Positions 46,772-57,000 of a stretch of DNA of 64,000 bases are shown piece by piece. Each line of letters opens with the position of its first letter. The stretch's first letter is position 1. A program made the position numbers and the translations under genes. Below the pieces are notes generated by a model. The model had not been told where the DNA came from and did no database searches. It was given only the letters and a program-made list of their open reading frames with translations. This DNA comes from Vibrio atlanticus (GTDB taxonomy: Bacteria; Pseudomonadota; Gammaproteobacteria; Enterobacterales; Vibrionaceae), in NCBI RefSeq assembly GCF_024347315.1, contig NZ_AP025460.1, positions 1,426,001-1,490,000 of the forward strand. Direction: 5' to 3'.

Positions 46772-48274
46772 CTGTCTCTTGATCACAAGTCTGGTTAATC
46801 AAGAGACTTAGCGAGTTCATACCCTTCAAGGATGGTTTGTAACCTAAGCCATCCTTGCCATAACGTCTTTATAGAAGCGCGACCTGTTCGCTTGGTATTC
46901 TTCCAACCACCTAACCGAGCAATACCGTTGTAAGCCCATGATATATTAGGCGCTTCTTTCGGTAGTTTTTTGCTCTCCAACTTGAGCCACATTAACTTCC
47001 ACGCTTTGCCTTTTAATACCTGCTCACAACTGGTCTTAGATAACTCGTCTGATTCATTCATAAACCTCAATTGGAGTAACCGAGTCGCGATAAAAGCCAA
47101 AACGACGCTGAGCCTTTCTAAGTTATCCTTACTTTGCATTCTCAGTTGCTCAACTTCAGTCCCTTCACTTTTCCAGACTTTATGAAAATCTTCTATTAGC
47201 CAGCGCCGCTCATAATAACTGACGATTTTGAGTGCCTCTTCCTTGCTCGTTATCGGCTCTGAAGTCAGTAAGTGCCATGCGAGCTTATTACCACTCTCTC
47301 CTTGTTCTATACATCCCACGTAGTAAAGCGGAATGTTATCGAACTCTTTCTTGTTAGCAGGAGACTTGAGTGTCACGGGGGCATATTTGATATCTAAATG
47401 AGCCTTGCGAGCTTTACGACCGCCTTTTTGCGGTATTTCGAGCACTTTCTCTCCGGCTGATAACAGGGTAGAGGCATAGCTATAAAGACGATTATCATGC
47501 TCTTCAATACAGCGGCTTTGCATTGAGCGAACGAGGAACCTTTGTTGTTGCTCTCGCTTGTAAGTGAGGTATTCAAATAGGTCGGCTTCTCTATCGCACA
47601 CAGAAATGACATCCGAAATTTTATCGCCAAGTCGCTCAGCGACATGGCGAGAGGCTTGTTCCCACTTATAACTTTCTTTCTCTTTGTATGGTCGAGTCGC
47701 ATGCTGGTGCCTTTGACCTCGCTTTTCTATATCACGAGTCCAGCGCTGTTGTTCAATTAAACCAATAACAGATTGAGTGTCGGGAGCAAAAAGTAAGGTT
47801 GAGTGTACGAACATGGCGCGATGTCGATTACCTTGATTGGAGTGCCCGAGTTCATCTCGAATGCTGCGATGGGAGTAACTGAGAGAAGTGGTGTCTTCTA
47901 AGGCAAGAAGTGTCTGTTGCTCTAATGCTTCTTGTGCAGTGACATAAAAACCCGCTTCTGCGATATCTTCTGCTTTGATTTGCTCATTACGGATGAAGCG
48001 ATAAGCCCCTTCCATTTCAGCAGGGGAGATAATGAGTTTCGAGACGGGTACGCCAGGTTGCTCGGCCAGTGAGGCTGCGAGAGCAACGAGTCTTTGAGTG
48101 CGTCTAGGGTCATTAAGGTGGGCTTGACCGAACTGTTTTTGTGCCCAAAGGGTTGGCTCTATATAGGTCATGATAATCATCCTTGTCATTGCTTAGATGA
48201 TCAGATCATGAAACCTAAAAATAGTTCAAAAAAAATCCCCAAGCGTGGCTTAGGGATTTGTGTATAAGAGACAG
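46772..48274 (-). mobile_element. IS50/Tn5-like insertion sequence, copy 2 (tandem array)
   Basis: A 1503-bp element in reverse orientation relative to copy 1, with the GATCAC-type end at the left (46772) and the TATACAC-type end at the right (48274). CCCTCGGG lies on its left (with one extra C) and again at 48275-48282 between it and copy 3. The insertion splits the tnaA terminator hairpin (GGCTCC ... GGAGCC), hitting its loop. Confidence 0.92.
46795..48171 (-). CDS. IS50-like (IS4 family) transposase, copy 2
   Basis: An intact 458-residue transposase with D93, D193 and E326 as in copy 1. It carries the residues T (SKTSCEQ) and T (SIKTLWQG) that distinguish the tandem pair from copy 1, and its protein is the same as copy 3's. 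The preferred start is the third in-frame ATG (48171). Confidence 0.93.
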   Translation of the reverse strand: MTYIEPTLWAQKQFGQAHLNDPRRTQRLVALAASLAEQPGVPVSKLIISPAEMEGAYRFIRNEQIKAEDIAEAGFYVTAQEALEQQTLLALEDTTSLSYSHRSIRDELGHSNQGNRHRAMFVHSTLLFAPDTQSVIGLIEQQRWTRDIEKRGQRHQHATRPYKEKESYKWEQASRHVAERLGDKISDVISVCDREADLFEYLTYKREQQQRFLVRSMQSRCIEEHDNRLYSYASTLLSAGEKVLEIPQKGGRKARKAHLDIKYAPVTLKSPANKKEFDNIPLYYVGCIEQGESGNKLAWHLLTSEPITSKEEALKIVSYYERRWLIEDFHKVWKSEGTEVEQLRMQSKDNLERLSVVLAFIATRLLQLRFMNESDELSKTSCEQVLKGKAWKLMWLKLESKKLPKEAPNISWAYNGIARLGGWKNTKRTGRASIKTLWQGWLRLQTILEGYELAKSLD

Positions 48275-48282
48275 CCCTCGGG

Positions 48283-49785
48283 CTGTCTCTTGATCACAAG
48301 TCTGGTTAATCAAGAGACTTAGCGAGTTCATACCCTTCAAGGATGGTTTGTAACCTAAGCCATCCTTGCCATAACGTCTTTATAGAAGCGCGACCTGTTC
48401 GCTTGGTATTCTTCCAACCACCTAACCGAGCAATACCGTTGTAAGCCCATGATATATTAGGCGCTTCTTTCGGTAGTTTTTTGCTCTCCAACTTGAGCCA
48501 CATTAACTTCCACGCTTTGCCTTTTAATACCTGCTCACAACTGGTCTTAGATAACTCGTCTGATTCATTCATAAACCTCAATTGGAGTAACCGAGTCGCG
48601 ATAAAAGCCAAAACGACGCTGAGCCTTTCTAAGTTATCCTTACTTTGCATTCTCAGTTGCTCAACTTCAGTCCCTTCACTTTTCCAGACTTTATGAAAAT
48701 CTTCTATTAGCCAGCGCCGCTCATAATAACTGACGATTTTGAGTGCCTCTTCCTTGCTCGTTATCGGCTCTGAAGTCAGTAAGTGCCATGCGAGCTTATT
48801 ACCACTCTCTCCTTGTTCTATACATCCCACGTAGTAAAGCGGAATGTTATCGAACTCTTTCTTGTTAGCAGGAGACTTGAGTGTCACGGGGGCATATTTG
48901 ATATCTAAATGAGCCTTGCGAGCTTTACGACCGCCTTTTTGCGGTATTTCGAGCACTTTCTCTCCGGCTGATAACAGGGTAGAGGCATAGCTATAAAGAC
49001 GATTATCATGCTCTTCAATACAGCGGCTTTGCATTGAGCGAACGAGGAACCTTTGTTGTTGCTCTCGCTTGTAAGTGAGGTATTCAAATAGGTCGGCTTC
49101 TCTATCGCACACAGAAATGACATCCGAAATTTTATCGCCAAGTCGCTCAGCGACATGGCGAGAGGCTTGTTCCCACTTATAACTTTCTTTCTCTTTGTAT
49201 GGTCGAGTCGCATGCTGGTGCCTTTGACCTCGCTTTTCTATATCACGAGTCCAGCGCTGTTGTTCAATTAAACCAATAACAGATTGAGTGTCGGGAGCAA
49301 AAAGTAAGGTTGAGTGTACGAACATGGCGCGATGTCGATTACCTTGATTGGAGTGCCCGAGTTCATCTCGAATGCTGCGATGGGAGTAACTGAGAGAAGT
49401 GGTGTCTTCTAAGGCAAGAAGTGTCTGTTGCTCTAATGCTTCTTGTGCAGTGACATAAAAACCCGCTTCTGCGATATCTTCTGCTTTGATTTGCTCATTA
49501 CGGATGAAGCGATAAGCCCCTTCCATTTCAGCAGGGGAGATAATGAGTTTCGAGACGGGTACGCCAGGTTGCTCGGCCAGTGAGGCTGCGAGAGCAACGA
49601 GTCTTTGAGTGCGTCTAGGGTCATTAAGGTGGGCTTGACCGAACTGTTTTTGTGCCCAAAGGGTTGGCTCTATATAGGTCATGATAATCATCCTTGTCAT
49701 TGCTTAGATGATCAGATCATGAAACCTAAAAATAGTTCAAAAAAAATCCCCAAGCGTGGCTTAGGGATTTGTGTATAAGAGACAG
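48283..49785 (-). mobile_element. IS50/Tn5-like insertion sequence, copy 3 (tandem array)
   Basis: A 1503-bp direct tandem partner of copy 2, separated from it by only the 8-bp spacer CCCTCGGG and followed by the same CCCTCGGG and then AGCCTTTT, the distal arm of the tnaA terminator. The shared spacer and identical transposase suggest one arose from the other by tandem duplication. Confidence 0.92.
48306..49682 (-). CDS. IS50-like (IS4 family) transposase, copy 3
   Basis: Same 458-residue transposase as copy 2, apparently intact, with the complete DDE and YREK residues. Start chosen at the third in-frame ATG (49682), as for the other copies. Confidence 0.93.
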   Translation of the reverse strand: MTYIEPTLWAQKQFGQAHLNDPRRTQRLVALAASLAEQPGVPVSKLIISPAEMEGAYRFIRNEQIKAEDIAEAGFYVTAQEALEQQTLLALEDTTSLSYSHRSIRDELGHSNQGNRHRAMFVHSTLLFAPDTQSVIGLIEQQRWTRDIEKRGQRHQHATRPYKEKESYKWEQASRHVAERLGDKISDVISVCDREADLFEYLTYKREQQQRFLVRSMQSRCIEEHDNRLYSYASTLLSAGEKVLEIPQKGGRKARKAHLDIKYAPVTLKSPANKKEFDNIPLYYVGCIEQGESGNKLAWHLLTSEPITSKEEALKIVSYYERRWLIEDFHKVWKSEGTEVEQLRMQSKDNLERLSVVLAFIATRLLQLRFMNESDELSKTSCEQVLKGKAWKLMWLKLESKKLPKEAPNISWAYNGIARLGGWKNTKRTGRASIKTLWQGWLRLQTILEGYELAKSLD

Positions 49786-49854
49786 CCCTCGGGAGCCTTT
49801 TCTTTATTGGATGATAGGGGAGTTATGTCGTTAAGCAGCTAAGCCTTTACGCTT

Positions 49855-50289
49855 TTAAGCTCTTAACCCGTTAATCAATCGGTTCTTAACATTGCTTCCC
49901 CATCGAACAAATGAATAGTTTGCGTGCGGCGCTTGTTTACTCAAAGCAAAGTAGAGTTTCGAGCCAAAGCGCTCCCAAAATAGCGTATTCGCATAGATTT
50001 TGATATTGCCTTGGTAAGTCTCTGGCGAAAATACTTGATGCTTTATGGCTTCGATACTGCTGAGTATCTGCTCAAAATTTTCGATGTTGGTTTCAACAAA
50101 AGTCGTGGGTTCAAAACCGTTTTTGGTTTGAATGAACAGTGGATCGTCGAGCTGCAACTTTAACTTCGAGAGGTTCTTGCTGATCGCCCCAGAGGTTTTT
50201 CCTAGCGACTCCGCCACCAGTCCAACATTGCGAAGTTCATACATACGCTTGATGACGAGGATATTTTGAATATCTAGATTGATGTCCAC
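49855..50289 (-). pseudogene. Truncated LysR-type regulator
   Basis: Only 144 residues: the N-terminal winged helix (residues about 5-65, with ESLGKTSGAISKNLSKLK as the helix-turn-helix) and the first part of the effector domain, ending after NRLINGLRA. LysR regulators are normally about 300 residues, so most of the ligand-binding domain is missing. The stop is only 70 bp from the tandem IS array, so an IS-linked deletion or earlier decay is likely. The GTG start at 50289 has GGAG five bases upstream. It may still bind DNA, but normal regulation is not expected. Confidence 0.7.
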
Positions 50290-50521
50290 ATTTTCTCCAA
50301 ATGATTCCTTTTATAGGCAGCAATCTCTGTGCGGTTGGCGTACAGAAAATATGTGACTCTAATATCATAATGGCAGTACAAAACGGATAAGACAGCACAG
50401 CGTCAGAACTTCGCTAATCCCTTGATTTTCCTCGAATGGTTCATGTTCGATTGTTAAAGTTACTCCAACAAAAACACAGATACCAAACGAACAAAGAATT
50501 AAAAATACAACGAGGTGATGT

Positions 50522-50761
50522 ATGAACAAGTTAATCGCACTTGGATTGATGGCTCTATCAATGAACACAGCTTTCGCGGCTGACGGTACTTATGCGAGTA
50601 CTCTCGATATGACGAGAAGTGAAGGTAATCAAGTAAAGGCTGAGCGTGTTGAATCTGACTTAACACTTGAAGGAAGAAATGAAGCGTCTAACGGCGGAAT
50701 CCAATTCCAAAAGAACGTTGATCAAGACCAAACGATCCAGCTTACAGGTCGTCGTGACTAA
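50522..50761 (+). CDS. Small exported protein of unknown function
   Basis: A 79-residue protein with a clear Sec signal peptide (1-19, cleavage at AFA before ADG), leaving about 60 polar residues with no cysteine (TLDMTRSEGNQ, SDLTLEGRNE, GGIQFQKNVDQDQ). The ribosome site GAGGTG lies six bases before the ATG, and a good terminator follows, so it is a real single-gene unit. I do not recognise the family. The spacing of T-L-x-M/L and Q-x-Q motifs hints at a small beta-structured periplasmic protein, but that is only a guess. Confidence 0.7.
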   Translation: MNKLIALGLMALSMNTAFAADGTYASTLDMTRSEGNQVKAERVESDLTLEGRNEASNGGIQFQKNVDQDQTIQLTGRRD

Positions 50762-50816
50762 CGCTCACATCGTGCTTACGATCGGGATGGGCTTGAACAC
50801 CCAGTACATAATTATG

Positions 50817-50848
50817 AAAATGCTGCGCCCTCGGGTGCAGCATTTTTC
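50817..50848 (+). terminator. Terminator of the small exported protein gene
   Basis: The stem ATGCTGC/GCAGCAT, extended by A and T runs, ends with TTTTT, 55 bp after the stop codon. Confidence 0.85.
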
Positions 50849-51000
50849 GTTATTGGGTTGTGGAGTATTTTATAAACTCTAGCGATCTAGCCTTGGCATG
50901 TTGTGTAACGTGTGGCATTTTGTCTTCCTATTAACTTTAATTCGTGACGAAGTGTGGGCTCAGCATGACACACGAGCAAACGAAAACTCGAAAAGGACTA

Positions 51001-51883
51001 GGGCGTGTTGATCTTTCGTGAGTGTTTTTTGAACAGCATGGTAAAGAGTTATAATTTGCTTCGCCAAAAGTAAAACCATAACCAATACCATGCCAAGAAC
51101 AATGCTAACTGATATTCGCTGGGAACTGCTACTCCAAGTTATGAAAAGTACAGGTCGTATTTACGATAAAACTGAACATCGAATGACATTTGAAGGAATA
51201 CTTTATCGAATGAGAACAGGTATTCCTTGGCGAGATCTACCCTCTGAGTTCAAAGAGTGGAGTACCGTTTACAGACGATTTAATCTTTGGTCAAAGAAAG
51301 GGATTTTAGATAATCTTTTCAAAAGCTTATCTAGCATGGCTGATTTTGAATGGGTATTTCTTGATGGCTCTATAGTTAGAGCACATCAGCATAGTACAGG
51401 TGCAGCTACTGAAAGTTCAGAGCAAATAGGAAAAAGTCGCGGGGGCAACTCAACCAAAATTCACTTAGCCGTAGATAGTGGTGGCCTGCCGATTTGCTTT
51501 GATTTATCAGAGGGACAACGCCACGATATAGTGCATGCTGAAAGCTTAGTTGAGCAACTCGATGAAGTTAATACCATCGTTTGTGATAAAGGACATGACA
51601 GCGAACCTTTCCGTACTTTTGTTAAGGAACGTGGCGGAGAAACGGTAATTGCTAAACGCAATTACGGACAAGATATAGACAAAGACAGTATGGATTGGTG
51701 TCTATACAAGTATCGTCACTTGGTCGAAAATGCCTTTGGGAGAATTAAGCATTATCGAGCTATTTCAAGTAGATATGACAAGCTAGAAAGGAATTATGCC
51801 AGCATGTTATCGCTGGCATTCATGTTAATGTGGCTACCGATGTATTGTTGAACGCGAAATGTACAGCAAAGATCAACACGCCC
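51001..51883 (+). mobile_element. IS5-family insertion sequence
   Basis: An 883-bp element with 16-bp perfect inverted ends GGGCGTGTTGATCTTT, flanked by TA on both sides (50999-51000, 51884-51885). It carries one intact transposase gene. The same type of ends bounds the 275-bp MITE at 26895-27169. Confidence 0.92.
51090..51851 (+). CDS. IS5-family transposase
   Basis: An intact 253-residue DDE transposase in a single frame. An N-terminal DUF4096-like DNA-binding domain (about 1-85, with YRMRTGIPWRDLP) precedes the catalytic domain: the first Asp in FLDGSIVRAHQH, the second in VCDKGHDSEPFR, and the Glu in the Y-R-E-K region (YRHLVENAFGRIKHYRAISSR). No frameshift is needed, unlike many IS5-group elements. 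It is likely active and could also move the related MITE. Confidence 0.93.
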   Translation: MPRTMLTDIRWELLLQVMKSTGRIYDKTEHRMTFEGILYRMRTGIPWRDLPSEFKEWSTVYRRFNLWSKKGILDNLFKSLSSMADFEWVFLDGSIVRAHQHSTGAATESSEQIGKSRGGNSTKIHLAVDSGGLPICFDLSEGQRHDIVHAESLVEQLDEVNTIVCDKGHDSEPFRTFVKERGGETVIAKRNYGQDIDKDSMDWCLYKYRHLVENAFGRIKHYRAISSRYDKLERNYASMLSLAFMLMWLPMYC

Positions 51884-51909
51884 TAGGAATGAATCGAAAA
51901 GAAACGGGA

Positions 51910-52206
51910 ATGATTCGTCATATTTTACTGATTAAGTTTAAACAAGATGCTGAAGCTTCTGAAATAGAGAAACTGAAAGGACTGTTTGAAACGATGCCCA
52001 GTAAGGTGGAAGGTGTTGACTCGGTAGAGTGGGGCTTGAATGACAGCCCAGAAAACAAGAATCAAGGTTATACCCATTCCGTTTTAATGACGTTCGCAGA
52101 TGAAGCGGGGCGTCAAAACTACCTTCCGCACCCAGAGCATGACGCGCTGAAAGATGTGTTTCGTCCGCTTTTAGAAGACATCATTGTGTTTGATTACTCC
52201 CTGTAA
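51910..52206 (+). CDS. Dabb (stress-responsive A/B barrel) domain protein
   Basis: A small cytosolic protein of 98 residues forming a dimeric alpha/beta barrel of the Dabb family (PF07876). The start of the domain is plain in MIRHILLIKFKQDA, and the conserved H-S-x-L-M-TF and H-P-x-H motifs follow. A longer frame starts at 51859 inside the IS end, so ATG at 51910 is preferred. The IS5 element ends 27 bp before this ATG and must have replaced or displaced its promoter. Members of this family range from stress proteins to enzymes, so no reaction is assigned. Confidence 0.82.
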   Translation: MIRHILLIKFKQDAEASEIEKLKGLFETMPSKVEGVDSVEWGLNDSPENKNQGYTHSVLMTFADEAGRQNYLPHPEHDALKDVFRPLLEDIIVFDYSL

Positions 52207-52255
52207 TTAGGTTCTGAGTAGGTCTCTTGTGTTTTACTTAGCTTCGATAATGAAG

Positions 52256-52284
52256 AGTTAGGGCCTAGCGATTAAGCCCTAACT
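52256..52284. other. Hairpin between convergent genes
   Basis: A 9-bp stem AGTTAGGGC/GCCCTAACT with an 11-nt loop, between the convergent Dabb and DUF3103-like genes. It lacks a T run on either strand, so it is a doubtful terminator. Confidence 0.45.
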
Positions 52285-52298
52285 GAATAAGAAACGAC

Positions 52299-53558
52299 TT
52301 ACTCTGTCGGCGAGATAGTCACAGGGGCAAACGATGCAACAGCATTTCCACCAGCGCCTGGGCGGTCTGCATAAGGCGTGTTTTGCATTAAGTTGTAGTA
52401 CACGTCTACGAAGTCATCATCATTTACTAATACGCCGTCAGGAATTACATCGATAATCTTACCTGTGATTTGCGGAATGATTGCATAGCCCTGAGCTTCA
52501 GGGTCTGGAATCATCTTGAGTATCTCTTCTGCTGCTTGCACCAAGAGTTTTGCTAGCGCTTTATAGTCAGTACCATCATCCTGCTCCATCAAAATCATGT
52601 CCGCAGCACCCCAACGGTAGCGAGGCCAAAAGACGACGGTTTGATTTGGGTAATATGTTTGCTTGTCGTAATCGAGATAAGGCATATCAACGAGATCAAT
52701 TTGTGGCTCTAAACGACTTGAATCGACACCTGTCACAATGGCGTAGATTTCCGCTTTACCTGAGATCCAAGGTTCTTGGTCTACTTCCAAACGAATCTGA
52801 GTTAATTGAGTTGTGCTTAACGGTTTTGGTTCAAACTGGTCGACAAAAGCGAAAGTTCTAGCGTGATTGTTTTTGTTATTAAATTGACGACTATCACTGT
52901 CAGTATCGGCATTGATTTGCGTGGTTGTCCCTAGCTTTTGCATCTCAGCTTGCATCGCCATTAAGCCTGCTTTGAGTTCTTCAGCACCATTGCTGTCCAC
53001 AACAAACACAGGAACGTCAGGCATTTGGTACACGTCTAATTGATGAACTTGTCCGTATACATCATACGCTTCAATGTATTGCCAATTTGAATCATCGCCC
53101 GATGGTTCGAATGCAAATAATGGGTTCTCGCCATTTTTCCACGCTTGGATCATCGCTTCATCAGCCATGCGAATCTCTAATACAGAGTCGCTAAAATCTT
53201 CAATACCTTTCATTTTACGATAGCTTAGGTCAGCTTCTTCCATCTCGTAAGAAAATGCAGAATAAGCTTGAGAAGCGCCAAGTGTGTCGAGTGAGGTTGA
53301 TGGGTGTTTCTCTGTGATCTGATCTTTTAATTGGATCTCAAGGTCGGAATAACGCTCGCTGATTTGCAAAGCCAAAGATTGTTTTTGCGCAGCACTGCTC
53401 TTTGTAATAGATGTGGGCTCTGAAATAAAGTGCAGCTCTGAAATAGAGAGTGGATCTACGGGAGAGATTGATTTTGCCGTGTCGATATTATTTGCATAAG
53501 ACTGGAAGCCAACCACTGTCGTTGCAAGCGCCATACTGATAGAAAAAGATAGTCTCAT
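52299..53558 (-). CDS. Exported DUF3103-like protein
   Basis: A 419-residue protein with a Sec signal peptide (about 1-22, cleaved after QSYA). It looks like the Vibrio family DUF3103; I base this on overall layout and the C-terminal acidic and aromatic motifs (DMPYLDYDKQTYYPNQTVVF), without a search. The mature protein is acidic, has no further membrane segment, and should be periplasmic or secreted. No catalytic motif is evident. It is a single-gene unit with its own promoter region. Confidence 0.65.
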   Translation of the reverse strand: MRLSFSISMALATTVVGFQSYANNIDTAKSISPVDPLSISELHFISEPTSITKSSAAQKQSLALQISERYSDLEIQLKDQITEKHPSTSLDTLGASQAYSAFSYEMEEADLSYRKMKGIEDFSDSVLEIRMADEAMIQAWKNGENPLFAFEPSGDDSNWQYIEAYDVYGQVHQLDVYQMPDVPVFVVDSNGAEELKAGLMAMQAEMQKLGTTTQINADTDSDSRQFNNKNNHARTFAFVDQFEPKPLSTTQLTQIRLEVDQEPWISGKAEIYAIVTGVDSSRLEPQIDLVDMPYLDYDKQTYYPNQTVVFWPRYRWGAADMILMEQDDGTDYKALAKLLVQAAEEILKMIPDPEAQGYAIIPQITGKIIDVIPDGVLVNDDDFVDVYYNLMQNTPYADRPGAGGNAVASFAPVTISPTE

Positions 53559-54011
53559 ATATAACCCTTATTCGAATTTTTATATTGATAGGGTTTTTAC
53601 TCTACAGCTCTAATCTATCAGTAATCCGAATGAGTTTGAAGTTAATCAGTGGTTTTTGTTTTGTTTTGTAGCTCAGTTTTATTGGTTCAGGTTTCAGGGT
53701 CCATGGTTAAGTCCCCCCGATTCGATAGATAACTAACCAACCACATTTAAGTCTTGGGAAATTAAGCAGTGCGGGAGGTTCTTTGTGAGGAGGGACTTGA
53801 TGTGAGTGGTGGGGAATACTGTTGAAACGAATGGTTTAATAGTGAGCAATTATTTAATCGCGCCCCCTTATTTAACTGCAATCATTTGTTTAATCGCAAT
53901 CAATTGTTTAAAAGCAACCAATGTCATCGTGTTATATGAAGGTTTTATTGTAAGATACGGTTTATTCAATAAAAATTACATTTTAAATTACGACGAGTCG
54001 GTTGGTATTTA
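53559..54011. other. AT-rich gap before the restriction genes
   Basis: No credible gene in about 450 bp. From about 53848 to 53920 there are degenerate direct repeats of TTGTTTAATCGCAATCA type. A short open frame (53806-54012) is made of these repeats and is rejected. The gap presumably holds the hsdR promoter. Confidence 0.5.
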
Positions 54012-57000
54012 ATGCAAAAATCAAACTTCGAATTCCTCAAGGGCGTTAACGATTTCTTGTACGCTATTGCTCGCGCAGCAGAAAAAAACTATCCAGATGA
54101 CCCAAACACCACGCTCGTTAAATTGCGTATCTTTGGTGAAGCTACCGCTAAACATTTAGCCAAGCTGTTAGACATCAACGTGCCCGATAACCAGCACGAA
54201 CTGCTACGTGAACTCGGTAAAATCCCTTTTGTCGACGACAGCATTCTCAATGTCTTCCATAAGCTACGCAAAATTGGCAACCAAGCCGTCCATGAATATC
54301 ATGACGACCTACAAGATGCGGAAATGTGTTTGCGTTTCGCTTTCCGCGTTGCGGTTTGGTATTACCGACTTGTCACTAAGAAATACGACTTTCCTGTCCC
54401 TCCGTTTGTTTTGCCAAGCTCAGATAGCGGTGAACAGTTTGAACAAGAAGTGTTGTCGCTAAAGCACGAGTTGGCGTTAGCTCGTCAAAGTGAAAATCAA
54501 GCGAAAGAACAATCGAAAGCAGAGCTGGAAGCGCAACAGTCTAAGTTAACGGCGTTAAATGGCTACATCTCCGTTTTAGAAAGTAAGCAAGAAGAAACAC
54601 ACGAGCAGTCTCAAGCACGAATTAGCGCACTAGAAGCAAAACTTAAAGAACAAGAAACTGAGCTGTCTAAGAAGACAGAAGTCGAACGTAAAGCGTATAA
54701 GAAACAGATCATCGAAGAGGCGAAGTCGCGCTCTCTAGATTTAAGTGAAGATGAAACTCGCTACCTGATCGATAACCAGCTACGCAAAGCGGGTTGGGAT
54801 GCAGACAGTAAAATCCTTAACTTCGCCAACGGCACAAGGCCAGAAGTGGGTCGTAATATCGCCATCGCAGAGTGGCCAACTGGCGAAGACGAAACAGGTA
54901 AAACAGGCTTTGCCGATTACGTGTTGTTTGTTGGTTTGAAACCGATCGGCGTGGTTGAGGCGAAAAAGAAAAACAAAGATGTGTCGGCGAAGCTGACAGA
55001 AGCTTACCGTTACAGTAAATACTTCGATAATGACTTCCTACGTTCCGAATTAAAACAAGCCGCGAACGGCCAAGATGAACTTGATCAAGTGGCTGACGCT
55101 TTTCCTACTTACTTGCTGACGTGGAGCGACTCAAACGGCTCCTCGGCGCTTCAACAGCAAACGTTTAAAATCCCATTCTGTTTTTCGGCTAACGGGCGCA
55201 GCTACAAAGCGGCAGTGAAAACCAAAAGTGGTATTTGGTATCGCGATGTTCGTCATGCCACCAATATGCCCAAAGCATTACCAGAATGGCACCGACCTGA
55301 AGAGTTAGTGGCCAAACTCGAAAGCGATGACCAGCTAACCAACAACTGGTTTACCAAAAATGCTGAAATGAGCGAACTCGGCTTACGTTACTACCAAGAA
55401 GAAGCGGTGCAAGCGACCGAGCAAGCCATTGTGAATGGTCAGCAAGATATTTTGTTAGCCATGGCGACGGGTACAGGTAAAACGCGTACCGCGATTGCCT
55501 TGATGTATCGTCTTATTCAGTCTCAACGTTTTAAGCGCGTTCTGTTTTTGGTCGATCGCACCTCTCTTGGTAAGCAGGCGCTCGATTCGTTTGAAGACAC
55601 CAACATAAAAGGGGATACCTTTAACTCAATTTTCAATGTGAAAGGGTTAACCGATCGCTTTCCTGAAGACAGCACCAAGATCCACGTTGCCACCGTTCAG
55701 TCTTTAGTGAAGCGCACACTCCAAAGCGATGAAGTGATGCCAGTAGGGCGTTACGACTGCATTATTATTGATGAAGCGCACCGTGGTTACATTCTTGATA
55801 AAGAACAAACCGAAGGCGAAGAGAAGTTCAGAAGCGACCAAGATTTTATCTCTTCGTATCGCCGTATTATCGATCATTTTGACGCGGTAAAAATTGCGTT
55901 AACGGCTACGCCAGCATCGCACACCATTGATATTTTTGGCGGCGAGAAGAAAACACCCGTTTATCGTTACGGTTACCGAAAAGCGGTCGTCGACGGTTAC
56001 TTAACCGATCAAGAGCCGCCAATTCGCATTATCACCAAATTAAGTGAAGGAGGTTTGTACTTATCTCAAGGTAGCGAAGTTCAGCGTTTGTCTAACCAAG
56101 GTGAGTTAATCAACGATACGTTAGAGGATGAGCAAGGCTTTGAAGTCGCGGATTTCAACCGTGCTCTAATTGCCTCAAACTTCAATAAAGTGGTGTGTGA
56201 AGAGCTGGTTAATCATATCGACCCAACCAGCCCACAAAAAACGCTCGTATTCTGTGTGAACAACACCCATGCCGATTCAGTGGTCGAAGAGCTGCGCACG
56301 GCATTTAAAGCCAAATACCCGCAGCTAGAGCACGATGCGATAATCAAAATTACTGGCGACTCAGACAAAGATTCCACCAAAGTACAATCTATGATCACTC
56401 GCTTTAACAAAGAGCGTTTGCCTAACATCGTGGTAACGGTGGACCTACTGACAACCGGTATCGACATACCAAGCATTTGTAACTTGGTGTTCATGCGTAA
56501 GGTTCGTAGCCGTATCTTGTATGAGCAGATGAAAGGCCGTGCAACGCGTTTATGCCCAGCCGTCGGTAAAACCGCTTTTAAAATTTTCGATGCGGTTGAT
56601 CTGTATTCCACGCTGCAAAGTGTCGATACCATGCGCCCTGTGGTTGTTCGCCCTAAAGTAGAGCTGCAAACCTTAGTCAACGAAATTACGGATTCTGAAA
56701 CCTATAAAGTGATGGAAGCGGATGGTCGAAGCTTTGCAGAGCACAGCCACGAACAGTTGATTGCCAAGCTACAACGTATCTCAAGCCACGCGGAGTTTAG
56801 CCGCCTTAAATCACGCGAGATAGACAGCCAAATCAAACGCTTTGACGAGATTTGCCAAGACTCAGCAGGCTGTAACTTTGCTAGCCTTGCGAAAACACTC
56901 AAACAAAAAGGCCCCAAATGGTCGGCAGAAGTGTTCAACAAAGTCACCAATATGGTCGGCCGTTTAGAGCAGCTAAAGCAAGAGATTAATGACTTGCGTG

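Noticed and set aside
53806..54012. 68-codon frame just before hsdR as a small control protein
   Set aside because: It is largely built from degenerate short repeats and lacks a ribosome site; no C-protein-like helix-turn-helix is visible.
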